From Nitrospirota bacterium (lineage in GTDB: Bacteria > JACPQY01), in the NCBI GenBank assembly GCA_016190245.1, contig JACPQY010000021.1:1-41163 (forward strand): 41,163 nt of DNA, given 5' to 3'. A model generated the notes under the pieces. The model searched no databases. It was not told where the DNA came from and was given only the letters and a program-made list of their open reading frames with translations. Positions 18,760 through 26,202 of the stretch are shown here, in pieces. The position numbers and the translations under genes were made by a program. Position 1 is the first letter of the stretch. Each line of letters starts with the position of its first letter.

Positions 18760-19938
18760 CTATTCCTTCCCGCTGGGCAGGCCCAGGCCGCGGATGGCGA
18801 TGATGTTCTTCTGAATCTGGGTGGTGCCGCCGCCGATCGTGCTGGCCGGACAGTGCCGGTGGAGGTATTCGATCTTTCCCCTCAGGGGCGCTGAAGGCGA
18901 GGCCGCCGTGACCTGAGCCTCAGGACCCAGAACGAGGCCGCCGACATCCGCGCACTCGTGGTAGAGCTCGCTCGTGAAGAGCTTGGAGATGGCTGCTGGG
19001 ATGTCGAAGGGAAGCTTGTTCTCCTGGAGCCACGCCGCCTGGTAGTAGAGGAGGCGGGCGATCTCGAGCTTGGTCGCGAATTCTGCGATCGCTCGCCGGA
19101 TCGTGTCGTCCTCCCAGACGCGCCGGCCGTTCGGGGTGGTCTCGCGGGCGCGAACGATCATCTCGCCCAGAAGACGCTTCATGTTCCGGGTCCCGCCGAG
19201 TCCCGTGCGTTCCTCGCCCAGACTTTTCGTCAGACATACCCAGCCCTGATTCAGGCCGCCGACCATCGCGGACGGTGGAACCGGCACCTGATCGTACTGT
19301 AGCTCGGACACCACCCATCCGCTCATCGTCTTGATCCGGTTTGCCTTGAAACCGGGCAGGTTGGTGGGCACGAGGAACAGGGTCAGCCCCTTGTGTTTCG
19401 GGACGTTCGGGTCGGTCCGCGTCAAGGTCAGGATGAAGTCCGCGATGTGGCCACTACTGACGAAAATCTTGCTGCCGGCGATCCGGTAGACGTCGCCGTC
19501 GAGAACGGCCTTCGTCCTGCAGGCGGCCGCGTCGGACCCTGCATTGGGTTCAGTGATGCCCAGCGCGCAGACGATCTCGCCCCGGGCGATGCGGGGGAGA
19601 AGGTCGCGCTTCTGTTCGTCGGAGCCGTACATGAAGAGCGACTGTCCGACGAGCCCCACAGAGGTGCCAACCGCGCCCACGGGGGCTTCGTGGAGACCGA
19701 CGACCTCGGAGAAGACGGCCATGGCCACACGGCCCAAGCCCTCGCCGCCGTACTCCTTTGGCCAGCCGAGAGAGAGCAGCCCCGCCGCCGCCATCTTTCG
19801 GTGGAACTCGGGATCGTAGCCGTCCGAGCCTTCAGCAGGGGGGGGGCCTTGTTTGCCGCGGCGAGGAAGGTGTTTCTTGCAGAAGGCTTCGATCCGCCGG
19901 CGGAGGGCTTCCTGCTCGGGGGTGAATGAAAAGTCCAT
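18760..19938 (-). CDS. Acyl-CoA dehydrogenase (alpha2-beta2 type, FAD-binding subunit)
   Basis: A 392-residue ACAD beginning MDFSFTPEQEALRRRIEAFC. The FAD/substrate loop GITEPNAGSDA and the KIFVSSG strand are intact. At the C-terminus the motif is TIGGGTTQIQKNIIAIRGLG: Gly stands where MCAD-type enzymes carry the catalytic Glu of EGTTQIQ. TIGGGT is typical of steroid-type heterotetrameric ACADs, which use a Glu from elsewhere and pair with a degenerate subunit. The gene immediately downstream is such a subunit. It would introduce a 2,3 double bond into a CoA ester and pass electrons to ETF; no ETF genes are in the window. Confidence 0.9.
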   Translation of the reverse strand: MDFSFTPEQEALRRRIEAFCKKHLPRRGKQGPPPAEGSDGYDPEFHRKMAAAGLLSLGWPKEYGGEGLGRVAMAVFSEVVGLHEAPVGAVGTSVGLVGQSLFMYGSDEQKRDLLPRIARGEIVCALGITEPNAGSDAAACRTKAVLDGDVYRIAGSKIFVSSGHIADFILTLTRTDPNVPKHKGLTLFLVPTNLPGFKANRIKTMSGWVVSELQYDQVPVPPSAMVGGLNQGWVCLTKSLGEERTGLGGTRNMKRLLGEMIVRARETTPNGRRVWEDDTIRRAIAEFATKLEIARLLYYQAAWLQENKLPFDIPAAISKLFTSELYHECADVGGLVLGPEAQVTAASPSAPLRGKIEYLHRHCPASTIGGGTTQIQKNIIAIRGLGLPSGKE

Positions 19939-19941
19939 ACG

Positions 19942-19976
19942 GGACTATCGCCAATGGACTATAGACGATGGAGGAG
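19942..19976 (-). repeat. Heptad-repeat array 5' of the dehydrogenase gene
   Basis: Immediately upstream of the ATG at 19938, seven-base words run GGACTAT, CGCCAAT, GGACTAT, AGACGAT, GGAGGAG. It belongs with the arrays at 17380, 23681 and 27375. Confidence 0.5.
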
Positions 19977-20003
19977 GGGGGCGCAAAGGGCCGCGGCCGC
20001 GAC

Positions 20004-20077
20004 GTAGGGACCGATTCCCACCGCGGGGCGTTCTACGCCCTCGGTCCGAACTTGGACGGATGAGAATCCGTCCCTAC
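20004..20077. repeat. Nested palindromic repeat
   Basis: GTAGGGACCGATTC (20004-20017) pairs with GAATCCGTCCCTAC (20064-20077) at 13 of 14 positions. Inside are two smaller hairpins, GGGCG/CGCCC around 20026-20040 and GGACGGAT/ATCCGTCC around 20054-20073. A related palindrome, GTAGGGACGGCG...CGCCGTCCG, lies at 30928-30952, so this is probably a dispersed repeat. It touches the stop codon of the small ORF at 20074. Confidence 0.6.
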
Positions 20078-20280
20078 TTCTTGGCGGGCTTGGACTTGCG
20101 CTTGGGGGAGGGGGAAACTTCAGGTGCAGGAAGATTACACGCCTTGGCGACTTGGGTGGCGAAGCAGTCCATGTTGAAATACATCAAGGCATAGGCCTCG
20201 GAGGTGAGGGGTTTGGGGGTTGCACCTTCGGGGACGGGGCAATCGAATTCTTTGCAAGAGTTGGATTCGACGAATTGCAT
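20074..20280 (-). CDS. Hypothetical protein, 68 aa
   Basis: The first in-frame ATG close to the coding-like part is at 20280. The product is MQFVESNSCKEFDCPVPEG followed by a hydrophobic/aromatic middle (EAYALMYFNMDCFATQVAKA) and a Lys-rich end (PKRKSKPAKK). Four Cys residues lie at irregular spacing. I do not recognise a family. The frame stays open upstream into palindromic repeat sequence, so the gene may be the 3' remnant of a longer one truncated by the repeat at 20299-20480. It sits between DUF35 genes and the dehydrogenase pair on the same strand. Confidence 0.4.
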   Translation of the reverse strand: MQFVESNSCKEFDCPVPEGATPKPLTSEAYALMYFNMDCFATQVAKACNLPAPEVSPSPKRKSKPAKK

Positions 20281-20298
20281 GAACTCCGCGGCGCGCTG

Positions 20299-20480
20299 CC
20301 TGCCCGCCGAAGTCCGCCCGCCGTGGCGGACTGGACAGGCGGGAAGCCCGCGACTACCGAAGAACCTGGGTGTGGGGGGGGATGTACCGGGCCATTCCGG
20401 CTTCCGCAAGAATGACAGCCTGCGGATGACTTCTCCGTGTCACTGCGGATTCCGCGCGTCCCGCGGGATCGGCACGACGT
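20299..20480. repeat. Palindromic intergenic repeat sequence
   Basis: CCCGCC and AGTCCGCC at 20303-20318 pair with GGCGGACT and GGCGGG at 20325-20343. Further on, a stretch around 20393-20424 (CATTCCGGCTTCCGC, then AAGAATGACAG) resembles the dispersed CATTCC...GAATGAC palindromes of many bacterial genomes. No coding frame with family character is seen. Confidence 0.5.
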
Positions 20481-20502
20481 AGGAGTTTCGGCAGGCGGGG
20501 GT

Positions 20503-20976
20503 TCAGCAGGTGCTTCCGGGCACGAAGCACACGATGTCCTCGATGCTGCCGATGCGCTCGGCGCGCCAGCGGGCGCGGACGCGCAGGGTTTGGGGCAGCG
20601 GGCCCGGCGGGATGTCGCCCAGGATGTGCGTGAAGGAGCTGTCCGCGCCGTCCAGCCGGATCTTGGCGAAGATGATGGGAGGCTTCAGAGCCTGGCCGGG
20701 GTACTCGAGGAGGTAGGGAACGATCGAAGTGGCCATGCCGGTGTCGGGCAGATCGACCCATTCGCTCATCGGCGCGAAACATCGGCCGCACGTGGGCAGG
20801 GGGGGAACCAGCACGCCGCGACACGAGGGGCAGCGGATTCCGAGGAGGCGGCGTTCGGTTCTGATGGCCTCGAAGAAGCGCGTCCCGAGACGGCCCAGGC
20901 TCCACGTGTACTCGATTTCCATCCGCCCCTTGATCTTGAGGGGAGGGGGTGAGCCTTCCGAAACTTGGTTGCTCAT
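20503..20976 (-). CDS. DUF35 / OB-fold Zn-ribbon protein (thiolase partner), copy 1
   Basis: From ATG 20976 the protein has 157 residues. An N-terminal helix (EYTWSLGRLGTRFFEAIRTE) is followed by a rubredoxin-like zinc ribbon CPSC...CGRC and an OB-fold (IIFAKIRLDGADSSFTHILG), the DUF35 architecture. Such proteins act as obligate partners of thiolase-fold enzymes: they scaffold archaeal thiolase/HMG-CoA synthase and form the Ltp2-ChsH2(DUF35) aldolase in steroid catabolism. Its ATG overlaps the stop of the second DUF35 gene by four bases, and two thiolase-like genes lie directly upstream, all overlapping, so a multi-subunit complex is likely. Confidence 0.87.
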   Translation of the reverse strand: MSNQVSEGSPPPLKIKGRMEIEYTWSLGRLGTRFFEAIRTERRLLGIRCPSCRGVLVPPLPTCGRCFAPMSEWVDLPDTGMATSIVPYLLEYPGQALKPPIIFAKIRLDGADSSFTHILGDIPPGPLPQTLRVRARWRAERIGSIEDIVCFVPGSTC

Positions 20977-21380
20977 GCCTCGGCTTCGAACCCGCGGAGG
21001 GCGTGAATGGAGAGATCTGGGGTCTCTGCCCACACTGCTCTCACGCGCGTGCCGGGAGTGGGCGGAGTGTCGCCCAGGTAATAGTGGAGGAGAGAGGTGT
21101 CCGCCCCGTCCAGGCGGATGAGCGCAAAGGTCGTGGCGGTCGAGGTGTGATGCGTGGCGGTTTCGATCACACCTGTTGGGGACAGCGGCACCGGGATTTC
21201 GGTTCGCCCGAGGCATTCCGGGCAGAACGATTTGGGTGGGACGCTGACGCGGCGGCAGCGCCCGCAGCGCGAGCCGACGATCTGGCGGCGGGAGAGGTGC
21301 TCAAGGAATACCGTGCCCGCCCGCCCGGCGTTCCAGGCGAATTCCATGGTGAGCTTTCCGCGGATGAGATCAATCGCCAT
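20973..21380 (-). CDS. DUF35 / OB-fold Zn-ribbon protein (thiolase partner), copy 2
   Basis: A 135-residue DUF35 protein with helix FAWNAGRAGTVFLEHLSRRQ, zinc ribbon CGRC...CPEC and OB-fold strands (TFALIRLDGADTSLLHYYLG). It shares order and the IRLDGADxS segment with copy 1, so the two are ancient paralogues. It overlaps the upstream thiolase-like gene by 11 bases and the downstream DUF35 gene by four. The one-to-one stoichiometry of two thiolase-fold and two DUF35 genes suggests matched pairs or a hetero-oligomer. Confidence 0.87.
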   Translation of the reverse strand: MAIDLIRGKLTMEFAWNAGRAGTVFLEHLSRRQIVGSRCGRCRRVSVPPKSFCPECLGRTEIPVPLSPTGVIETATHHTSTATTFALIRLDGADTSLLHYYLGDTPPTPGTRVRAVWAETPDLSIHALRGFEAEA

Positions 21381-22548
21381 ATGTCTTGCCCAGCACCATC
21401 ACGGACGTGAACTGCTGATTTCCACCCCAGCCCATGGCCACGGCCGTGGAGACGTCCGGTACTTGATGGGGTCCGGCTTTCCCGCGCACCTGTTGTGTCG
21501 CTTCGACGATCCGCAGGAGCGCGGCATCGCTGCCGTTGTTCGTGCAGAGCACCCCTCCTGAGGGGTTGAGGGGGATATCGCCGTCGCGGTCCGTGGCGCC
21601 GGAGAGAAATAGTTCTCCACCTTTTCCCGGGTCGCACAGGAGGAGGGCCTCGCTCCAGATGAGTTGCTGGAAGGAGGCTGCATTGTAGAGTTCGACGACA
21701 TCGATTTCGCGGCGGGGGTCGCGGATGCCGGCCATCCGATAGGCCTTTTTCGCGCTCTCGCGCACGGGGCGGGCCTCGAGCGGATCGCGGCCGGGGTAGA
21801 TGCTCGGTTCGCTGAACGCGCCGAAGCCCCTGACCCAGGCGCAGTCGCGTTCTCTCCCGAGCTGTCGGACTTTTCGTTGCGAGGCGAGGATGACAGCCGC
21901 TGAGCCCACCGAGGTGGGGCACATGTCGAGGAGCTTGATGGGCGGGGCGAGAGGCCGGGAGGAGAGCACTTGGTCCAACGTGACGGCCTCCCTCAGGTGG
22001 GCGAAGGGGTTGAGCGCCCCGTTGGCCCGTTGCTGGACGGCGCAGCGGGCGGCGATCTCCTCGGTAACGCCGGTTCGGGCCATGTAGTCGCGGAAGGTTT
22101 GGGCGAGGCCGAGGAGCGCACCGCCGGAGAACCCGCGGCGGAAGATCGGGTCGGCGGCCATGGCGAGCGCCTTTTGCGCCACCGCGCCTGTCGCGCCGGA
22201 TCTCAGCGTGCCTGCCGCGGCCAGGGCCACCTCGACTTCCCCCGAAGCCACGAGATAGAAGGCCGCGAGGGCGGCGGAGGCCCCCGCCGTGCCGCCCGTC
22301 TGCGTGCGAAACGAGGGACGGAGGCGCCCGGCGATGGCATCAATCACGAGTTTCCCATGGTGTTCGATGCCATCCTGGATGGACGTGATCGCGGAGCCGA
22401 AAACGGCCGCCTCGATGTCGCGCGCCTCGATCCCCGCGTCCTCCAAGGCGGTGGCGACAGCCTCGTGGATGAGCTCGGCATCGTCCACCTCGTCGCGCGA
22501 GGAGGCGTGGACGGTTTGGCCGGTGGCAAGGATGGCGACGGGGGTCAT
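21370..22548 (-). CDS. Thiolase-fold protein without thiolase catalytic residues (possible aldolase), copy 1
   Basis: From ATG 22548 the protein has 392 residues and the SCP2-type thiolase fold: MTPVAILATGQT start, repeated core domains, and LNPSGGVL. The nucleophilic Cys of CASG is missing (QTGGTAGASA). The ELHD-type His is replaced by Tyr (VELYNAASF), and the GHP His is gone (CTNNGSDAA). It cannot work as an ordinary thiolase. Ltp2-type retro-aldolases of steroid side-chain degradation are thiolase-fold enzymes without the Cys that use Tyr residues and need a DUF35 partner; two DUF35 genes follow here. Aldolase function is inference; a structural role is the alternative. Confidence 0.85.
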   Translation of the reverse strand: MTPVAILATGQTVHASSRDEVDDAELIHEAVATALEDAGIEARDIEAAVFGSAITSIQDGIEHHGKLVIDAIAGRLRPSFRTQTGGTAGASAALAAFYLVASGEVEVALAAAGTLRSGATGAVAQKALAMAADPIFRRGFSGGALLGLAQTFRDYMARTGVTEEIAARCAVQQRANGALNPFAHLREAVTLDQVLSSRPLAPPIKLLDMCPTSVGSAAVILASQRKVRQLGRERDCAWVRGFGAFSEPSIYPGRDPLEARPVRESAKKAYRMAGIRDPRREIDVVELYNAASFQQLIWSEALLLCDPGKGGELFLSGATDRDGDIPLNPSGGVLCTNNGSDAALLRIVEATQQVRGKAGPHQVPDVSTAVAMGWGGNQQFTSVMVLGKTYGD

Positions 22549-23711
22549 GGCGACCGCCGTCCGCCGACCACCGGCGCTCGCGGCCTTCTGCTTGAAAGGA
22601 CGAACACGGTGTTCGACTGCATGGCGATCCCGCTCGTGCCGTGGGCGAGGGCGAGAGGATCCCCGCGACGAATGGCGTCTGTCGCGTCCGCGATGCGGCC
22701 CAGACCTGCCGCCACGAGGGCCCGGGCGCTGATGAGGCCGCCGGAGGCGTTGATGACCGGCCCGAGGCGATCTCCGGGGTCTTGTGTCCACAGATGCGCC
22801 CCGCGGCCGGCATCAGCCAGGCCAAGCGCCTCTGCGATCATGAAGGCATGATAGGTGGTGGGCTCGGAGATCTCGGCACAAGCGGCCTCCCGGCGCGGGT
22901 CCTTTAGCCCGGCTTGATTGAAGGCGCGTTCGGCAGCGAGACACAGGCTGCGGATTTCGGCCGTCGGGCGCTCGCCGACGTCATGGGTGTCCACAGCGAG
23001 CGCTGCACCCGCGATCCACACCGGGGCGTGGTGCGGGGATAGGGCATCGGCCGTTCCCAGGACCAGCGCGACCGCGCCGTCGGCCTCGTGCGGGAGATCG
23101 CAGGCACGAAGGGGAGACGAGACGACATCCGTGCTCGGGGCGGCCGGAGGCATCTCGGCGAGCCACGGGTTGCGCGCGGCGGTTTGCCGGGCCTGTTGGA
23201 GGAGCGCGTCGGCGTCGGCGGGTCCCACGCCGTAGCGGTGGGCATACGCGGCGGCCTGCAGGGTGAGGGTAATCGTGTCCGTCAAGCCCAAGGGCCGGTG
23301 AAGGACCGGATTGAACATCATGGACGAATAGGCCTCCAGCGACAGGGAGGTGGACTTGGAATACGCGAATACGAGGGCTGTTCTGTGGAAACCGGAGCGG
23401 AGGCGGATCCAGGCGTAGTACGCGGCAGTGGCCCCGTCCTCTTCGAGCTTGACCTCCTCTTTGAGCATGCAGCCCGCGGCGGCGAGAAGCTCTGTGTTGG
23501 AGATGCCTTTGCCGTCGAGGAGATCGATCCCTGCATCCACGACGGTGTCGATCTCTCCCGCTTCCATGCGGGCATCGGCCAGCGCGGCGCGAACGGCCGC
23601 GTCCACCATCTCGAAGTGCGTTGCGTTGGAGCCCACTCGGAAGGGGATGCGGCCGATGCCGAGGATGGCGACGGGCTTCTGAGATTTGAGATCTGAGATT
23701 TCAGATTTCAA
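22545..23711 (-). CDS. Thiolase-fold protein without thiolase catalytic residues, copy 2
   Basis: A 388-residue thiolase-fold protein with family start KPVAILGIGRIPFRVGSN and core segments VVDAGIDLLDGKG and INASGGLIS. All catalytic positions are lost: the Cys loop reads KLEEDGATAAYY, the ELHD His is Ser (EISEPTTY), and GHP is ARALV. The likely start is TTG 23711, because no ATG or GTG lies between it and the conserved region. The first ten residues (KSEISDLKSQ) are encoded by a heptad-repeat array, so the true N-terminus is uncertain. It overlaps copy 1 by four bases. Probably a non-catalytic partner of copy 1. Confidence 0.82.
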   Translation of the reverse strand: MKSEISDLKSQKPVAILGIGRIPFRVGSNATHFEMVDAAVRAALADARMEAGEIDTVVDAGIDLLDGKGISNTELLAAAGCMLKEEVKLEEDGATAAYYAWIRLRSGFHRTALVFAYSKSTSLSLEAYSSMMFNPVLHRPLGLTDTITLTLQAAAYAHRYGVGPADADALLQQARQTAARNPWLAEMPPAAPSTDVVSSPLRACDLPHEADGAVALVLGTADALSPHHAPVWIAGAALAVDTHDVGERPTAEIRSLCLAAERAFNQAGLKDPRREAACAEISEPTTYHAFMIAEALGLADAGRGAHLWTQDPGDRLGPVINASGGLISARALVAAGLGRIADATDAIRRGDPLALAHGTSGIAMQSNTVFVLSSRRPRAPVVGGRRSP

Positions 23712-23743
23712 GTTCGAGAAATGAAACCTCAGATTTCAGAAGG
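23681..23743 (-). repeat. Nine-unit degenerate heptad array at the thiolase-like gene start
   Basis: Read in sevens from 23681: GAGATTT, GAGATCT, GAGATTT, CAGATTT, CAAGTTC, GAGAAAT, GAAACCT, CAGATTT, CAGAAGG. The phase holds for 63 bases. It fills the gap between two minus-strand genes and runs into the first codons of the thiolase-like gene. It is AT-richer than its surroundings. Confidence 0.7.
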
Positions 23744-23749
23744 GGGGTG

Positions 23750-24901
23750 TCACGTCTTGAAGCCGAGCGTTCGCTCGGCGATCACGATGCGCTGGATGTT
23801 CGAGGTGCCTTCGCCGATCTGGTACATCTTGGCATCGCGGAAAAGGCGTGCCACCGGGTATTCTTCCGAATACCCGTACGAGCCGAAGATCTCCACGGCC
23901 CAGTTGGCGACCTTCACGACCGCCTCCGAAGCGTGATACTTGGCGATCGCGCCGGACATCGTGGCCGGTTCGCCGCGTTGCAGGCGCGCGGCGTGGTCCA
24001 GCACGAGGAGGCGTGTGGCCTGCTCGAGCACGGCCATCTCGGCGATTCTCTCCTGAACCATCTGGAACCGGCCGATCGGCTTGCCGAAGGCCTCACGCGA
24101 GCGCGCGTAGTCCACGCCGGCTTCGAGGCAGGCGCGGAGCACGCCCAGGGCGCCGGCGGCGACCGAGAGGCGGCCGCGGTCCAACGATTCCATCACGATC
24201 CTGAACCCGGTCCCCTCGGGCCCGATCCGGTTCTCCTCGGGCACCTCGCAGTTATCGAAGATGATCTCTCCGGTGGGGGAAGCGTGATGCCCCAGTTTCT
24301 CGCGGTACTCCCTCGCGGTGATGCCGGGGCACGAACGATCGACCACGAAGAGCGTCAGGCCTCCGTAGCGCTCACGATCGTCGGTACGCGCGAGCACCAG
24401 CCCGGCGTCGAACACGGTGGCGTTGGAGATCCACGCCTTCGTGCCATTCAGGATGTAGCGGTTTCCCCGCCGCGTCGCGCGCGTGCGCGTGGCCGCGACG
24501 TCGCTCCCGGCATGGGGCTCCGTGAGGGCGAAGAAACCCATCCACTCCCCCATCACGAGTTTGGGCACGTAGGTCGTCTTCTGCGCCTCCGTCCCGTGGT
24601 GCAGAATCGTCATCGGGCAGGTGAGGGCCTGAGTATTGAAGAGGTGGCGGAGCGAGGACCAGACACGCGAGATCTCTTCCGTGACGAGTGCGTGCGCGGT
24701 GAATCCCGCCTCCGTTCCGCCGTAGGTTTTCGGGAGGGCGCATCCGAAGAGCCCCAGTCGGCCCATCTCGCGCGCCAGGTCTTGCGGGAAGGCTCGGCGG
24801 GCTTCGTGATCCGTCACAAGCGGACGGATGGAACGCTCGGCGAAGTCTTTTGCCGCATCGCGGATGGCCGCTTCTTCGGGCGTGAGGGTGCAGTCTACCA
24901 A
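23750..24901 (-). CDS. Acyl-CoA dehydrogenase (canonical catalytic Glu)
   Basis: A 383-residue ACAD: CTLTPEEAAIRDAAKDFAER start, FALTEPHAGSDVAATRTRA (FAD/substrate loop), AWISNATVFD, and AFGKPIGRFQMVQERIAEM. The C-terminal IGEGTSNIQRIVIAERTLG carries the catalytic Glu before GT. It is a complete homotetrameric short-chain/glutaryl-CoA-like dehydrogenase that forms a 2-enoyl-CoA with electrons passing to ETF. The start is TTG 24901 with AGGAAAC upstream; no ATG fits better. It is the first gene of the cluster's left half, divergent from the small gene at 25051, and a hairpin lies in its leader. Confidence 0.92.
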   Translation of the reverse strand: MVDCTLTPEEAAIRDAAKDFAERSIRPLVTDHEARRAFPQDLAREMGRLGLFGCALPKTYGGTEAGFTAHALVTEEISRVWSSLRHLFNTQALTCPMTILHHGTEAQKTTYVPKLVMGEWMGFFALTEPHAGSDVAATRTRATRRGNRYILNGTKAWISNATVFDAGLVLARTDDRERYGGLTLFVVDRSCPGITAREYREKLGHHASPTGEIIFDNCEVPEENRIGPEGTGFRIVMESLDRGRLSVAAGALGVLRACLEAGVDYARSREAFGKPIGRFQMVQERIAEMAVLEQATRLLVLDHAARLQRGEPATMSGAIAKYHASEAVVKVANWAVEIFGSYGYSEEYPVARLFRDAKMYQIGEGTSNIQRIVIAERTLGFKT

Positions 24902-24930
24902 GGGCGTGTTTCCTGGTACGGTGCGGGGGA

Positions 24931-24951
24931 CTGGAGCGGGAAAGGCTCCAG
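24931..24951 (-). promoter_or_regulatory. Hairpin in the leader of the dehydrogenase gene
   Basis: CTGGAGC (24931-24937) and GCTCCAG (24945-24951) form a perfect seven-base stem with a GGGAAAG loop, about 30 bases upstream of the TTG start at 24901. It has no T-run, so it is more likely an operator or mRNA leader structure than a terminator. Function unknown. Confidence 0.3.
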
Positions 24952-25000
24952 CGGTATGTGAGGTTCACGTGTGACGTTGAGGCAAAAGCTCACAAAGTCC

Positions 25001-25029
25001 TTGACGTTTGTATCGGGGCCGTCTATCCT
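25001..25029 (+). promoter_or_regulatory. Sigma70-type promoter for the small hypothetical gene
   Basis: TTGACG (25001-25006), a 17-base spacer, then TATCCT (25024-25029). The predicted start at about 25036 precedes the ribosome binding site AGGAGGT at 25040-25046 and the ATG at 25051. Confidence 0.5.
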
Positions 25030-25050
25030 TAAGCAGGTAGGAGGTGCTGT

Positions 25051-25437
25051 ATGCCGATGGTTGGGAATGTCCAGGGCGCAGGGAACATGGGAGATCAACT
25101 CGGCTCCAGCGGGGTGTACGGGAACCGCGGGGCGCGGCGCCAGGGAGAGGAATACGAGGTAGCCGCGAAGCCGATCAATGCGGAGCCCGGGACACACCTG
25201 AACAACACGGTCCGGACGGAGAATCATCAGCAGATGATTGCTCGCAGCGATTTCATCGATCCGCCCGGAAGCGTAAAGGAGTCCATTGATCTTAGCACGA
25301 CGGGTTTTCAGGAGATCAAGGACGCCACGACGTCGGTCCGCGTCTCGCTCGAGTACCAGAACCGGCTGAACGGGGCCTACGACCAGGGGATTTACCAGCG
25401 GGTCACGAGCAACTCGCTGGATCAGGGCCAACCGTAA
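25051..25437 (+). CDS. Hypothetical soluble protein, 128 aa
   Basis: ATG 25051 is preceded by a near-perfect Shine-Dalgarno GTAGGAGGTGCTGT and a promoter. The protein is polar and Gly/Asn/Gln-rich, with no signal peptide or membrane span: a start MPMVGNVQGAGNMGDQLG, a middle with NNTVRTENHQQMIARSDF, and an end SLEYQNRLNGAYDQG that looks helical. I do not recognise the family. It is the only plus-strand gene within 15 kb of minus-strand acyl-CoA genes, splits that cluster in two, and ends 14 bases before the converging hydratase gene. A regulator is not supported, as no HTH is visible. Confidence 0.7.
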   Translation: MPMVGNVQGAGNMGDQLGSSGVYGNRGARRQGEEYEVAAKPINAEPGTHLNNTVRTENHQQMIARSDFIDPPGSVKESIDLSTTGFQEIKDATTSVRVSLEYQNRLNGAYDQGIYQRVTSNSLDQGQP

Positions 25438-25451
25438 CCCTTCCCGGGGCT

Positions 25452-26192
25452 TCATCTTTTTTCGGCGAATTTCGTGAGGCGGACGGCCGCTTGGCGCGAG
25501 CGCGCCAGGCGCCTGGCGAGGGTGGACTCCAGTTCGAGGGCGCGATCGAGCGGCATTTGCAGGCCGCGGGTGACGGCCGCTTTCGCCGCCAGCAGTGGCT
25601 CGATCCCCGCGGCGCAGAGTTTATCCGCAAGCTGGTCGGCCTCGCGTTGAAGAGCCTCGCGCGGCACCACGCGACCTACGAGGCCGATGGCGAGGGCCTC
25701 TTTCGCCGTTACACTCTCGCCGGTGAGGATCATTTCGAGCGCCTTGCCCGTGGGGATGAGACGGGGGAGCCGCTGCGTCCCTCCGCCTCCGGGGATGAGA
25801 CCGCGATGAACCTCGGGGAGTCCGAGTTGGGCATCCTCGGCGGCGATCCGGAGATCGCACGCGAGCGCCAGTTCCAGCCCGCCGCCGAGCGCGAGGCCAT
25901 TGATGGCGCAGATCACAGGCTTCCTGACGCGCACGCCCTTGTGAATGCCGCGGGGCCTTCGAGTCCCTCCCGTTCGGCTGCGGGCCGCGAGTTCCTTGAG
26001 GTCCGCCCCCACGCAGAAGGCCCGCTCGCCTACGCCCGTCAGGATCGCCACCCAAAGGTCGTCGTCGCGGTCGAAGGCGAGCCACGCCTTCCGAAGCGCC
26101 TCCAGGGTGGCGACGTTGAGGGCGTTGAGAACCTCCGGGCGGTTGAGCGTCAGGCGGAGGACGTGTCCGCGCCGTTCGATTTCGAGGCTCAC
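25452..26192 (-). CDS. Enoyl-CoA hydratase (crotonase family)
   Basis: A 246-residue crotonase starting with GTG 26192 ([20 protein letters not shown]). It has [10 protein letters not shown] and [20 protein letters not shown] for the oxyanion hole, and both catalytic glutamates ([20 protein letters not shown] and [10 protein letters not shown]), so it should be an active 2-enoyl-CoA hydratase. It follows an acyl-CoA dehydrogenase by 10 bases and ends the right half of the cluster (CoA ligase, DUF35, thiolase, dehydrogenase, hydratase), nearly a complete beta-oxidation set. It is a distant paralogue of the hydratase at 15781-16590. Confidence 0.92.
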   Translation of the reverse strand: MSLEIERRGHVLRLTLNRPEVLNALNVATLEALRKAWLAFDRDDDLWVAILTGVGERAFCVGADLKELAARSRTGGTRRPRGIHKGVRVRKPVICAINGLALGGGLELALACDLRIAAEDAQLGLPEVHRGLIPGGGGTQRLPRLIPTGKALEMILTGESVTAKEALAIGLVGRVVPREALQREADQLADKLCAAGIEPLLAAKAAVTRGLQMPLDRALELESTLARRLARSRQAAVRLTKFAEKR

Positions 26193-26202
26193 GCAACCTC
26201 CA

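Noticed and set aside
25438-25451. Terminator between the hypothetical gene and the converging hydratase
   Set aside because: The gap is 14 bases. A CCCGGGG and a short T-run follow the stop, but no real stem-loop forms.
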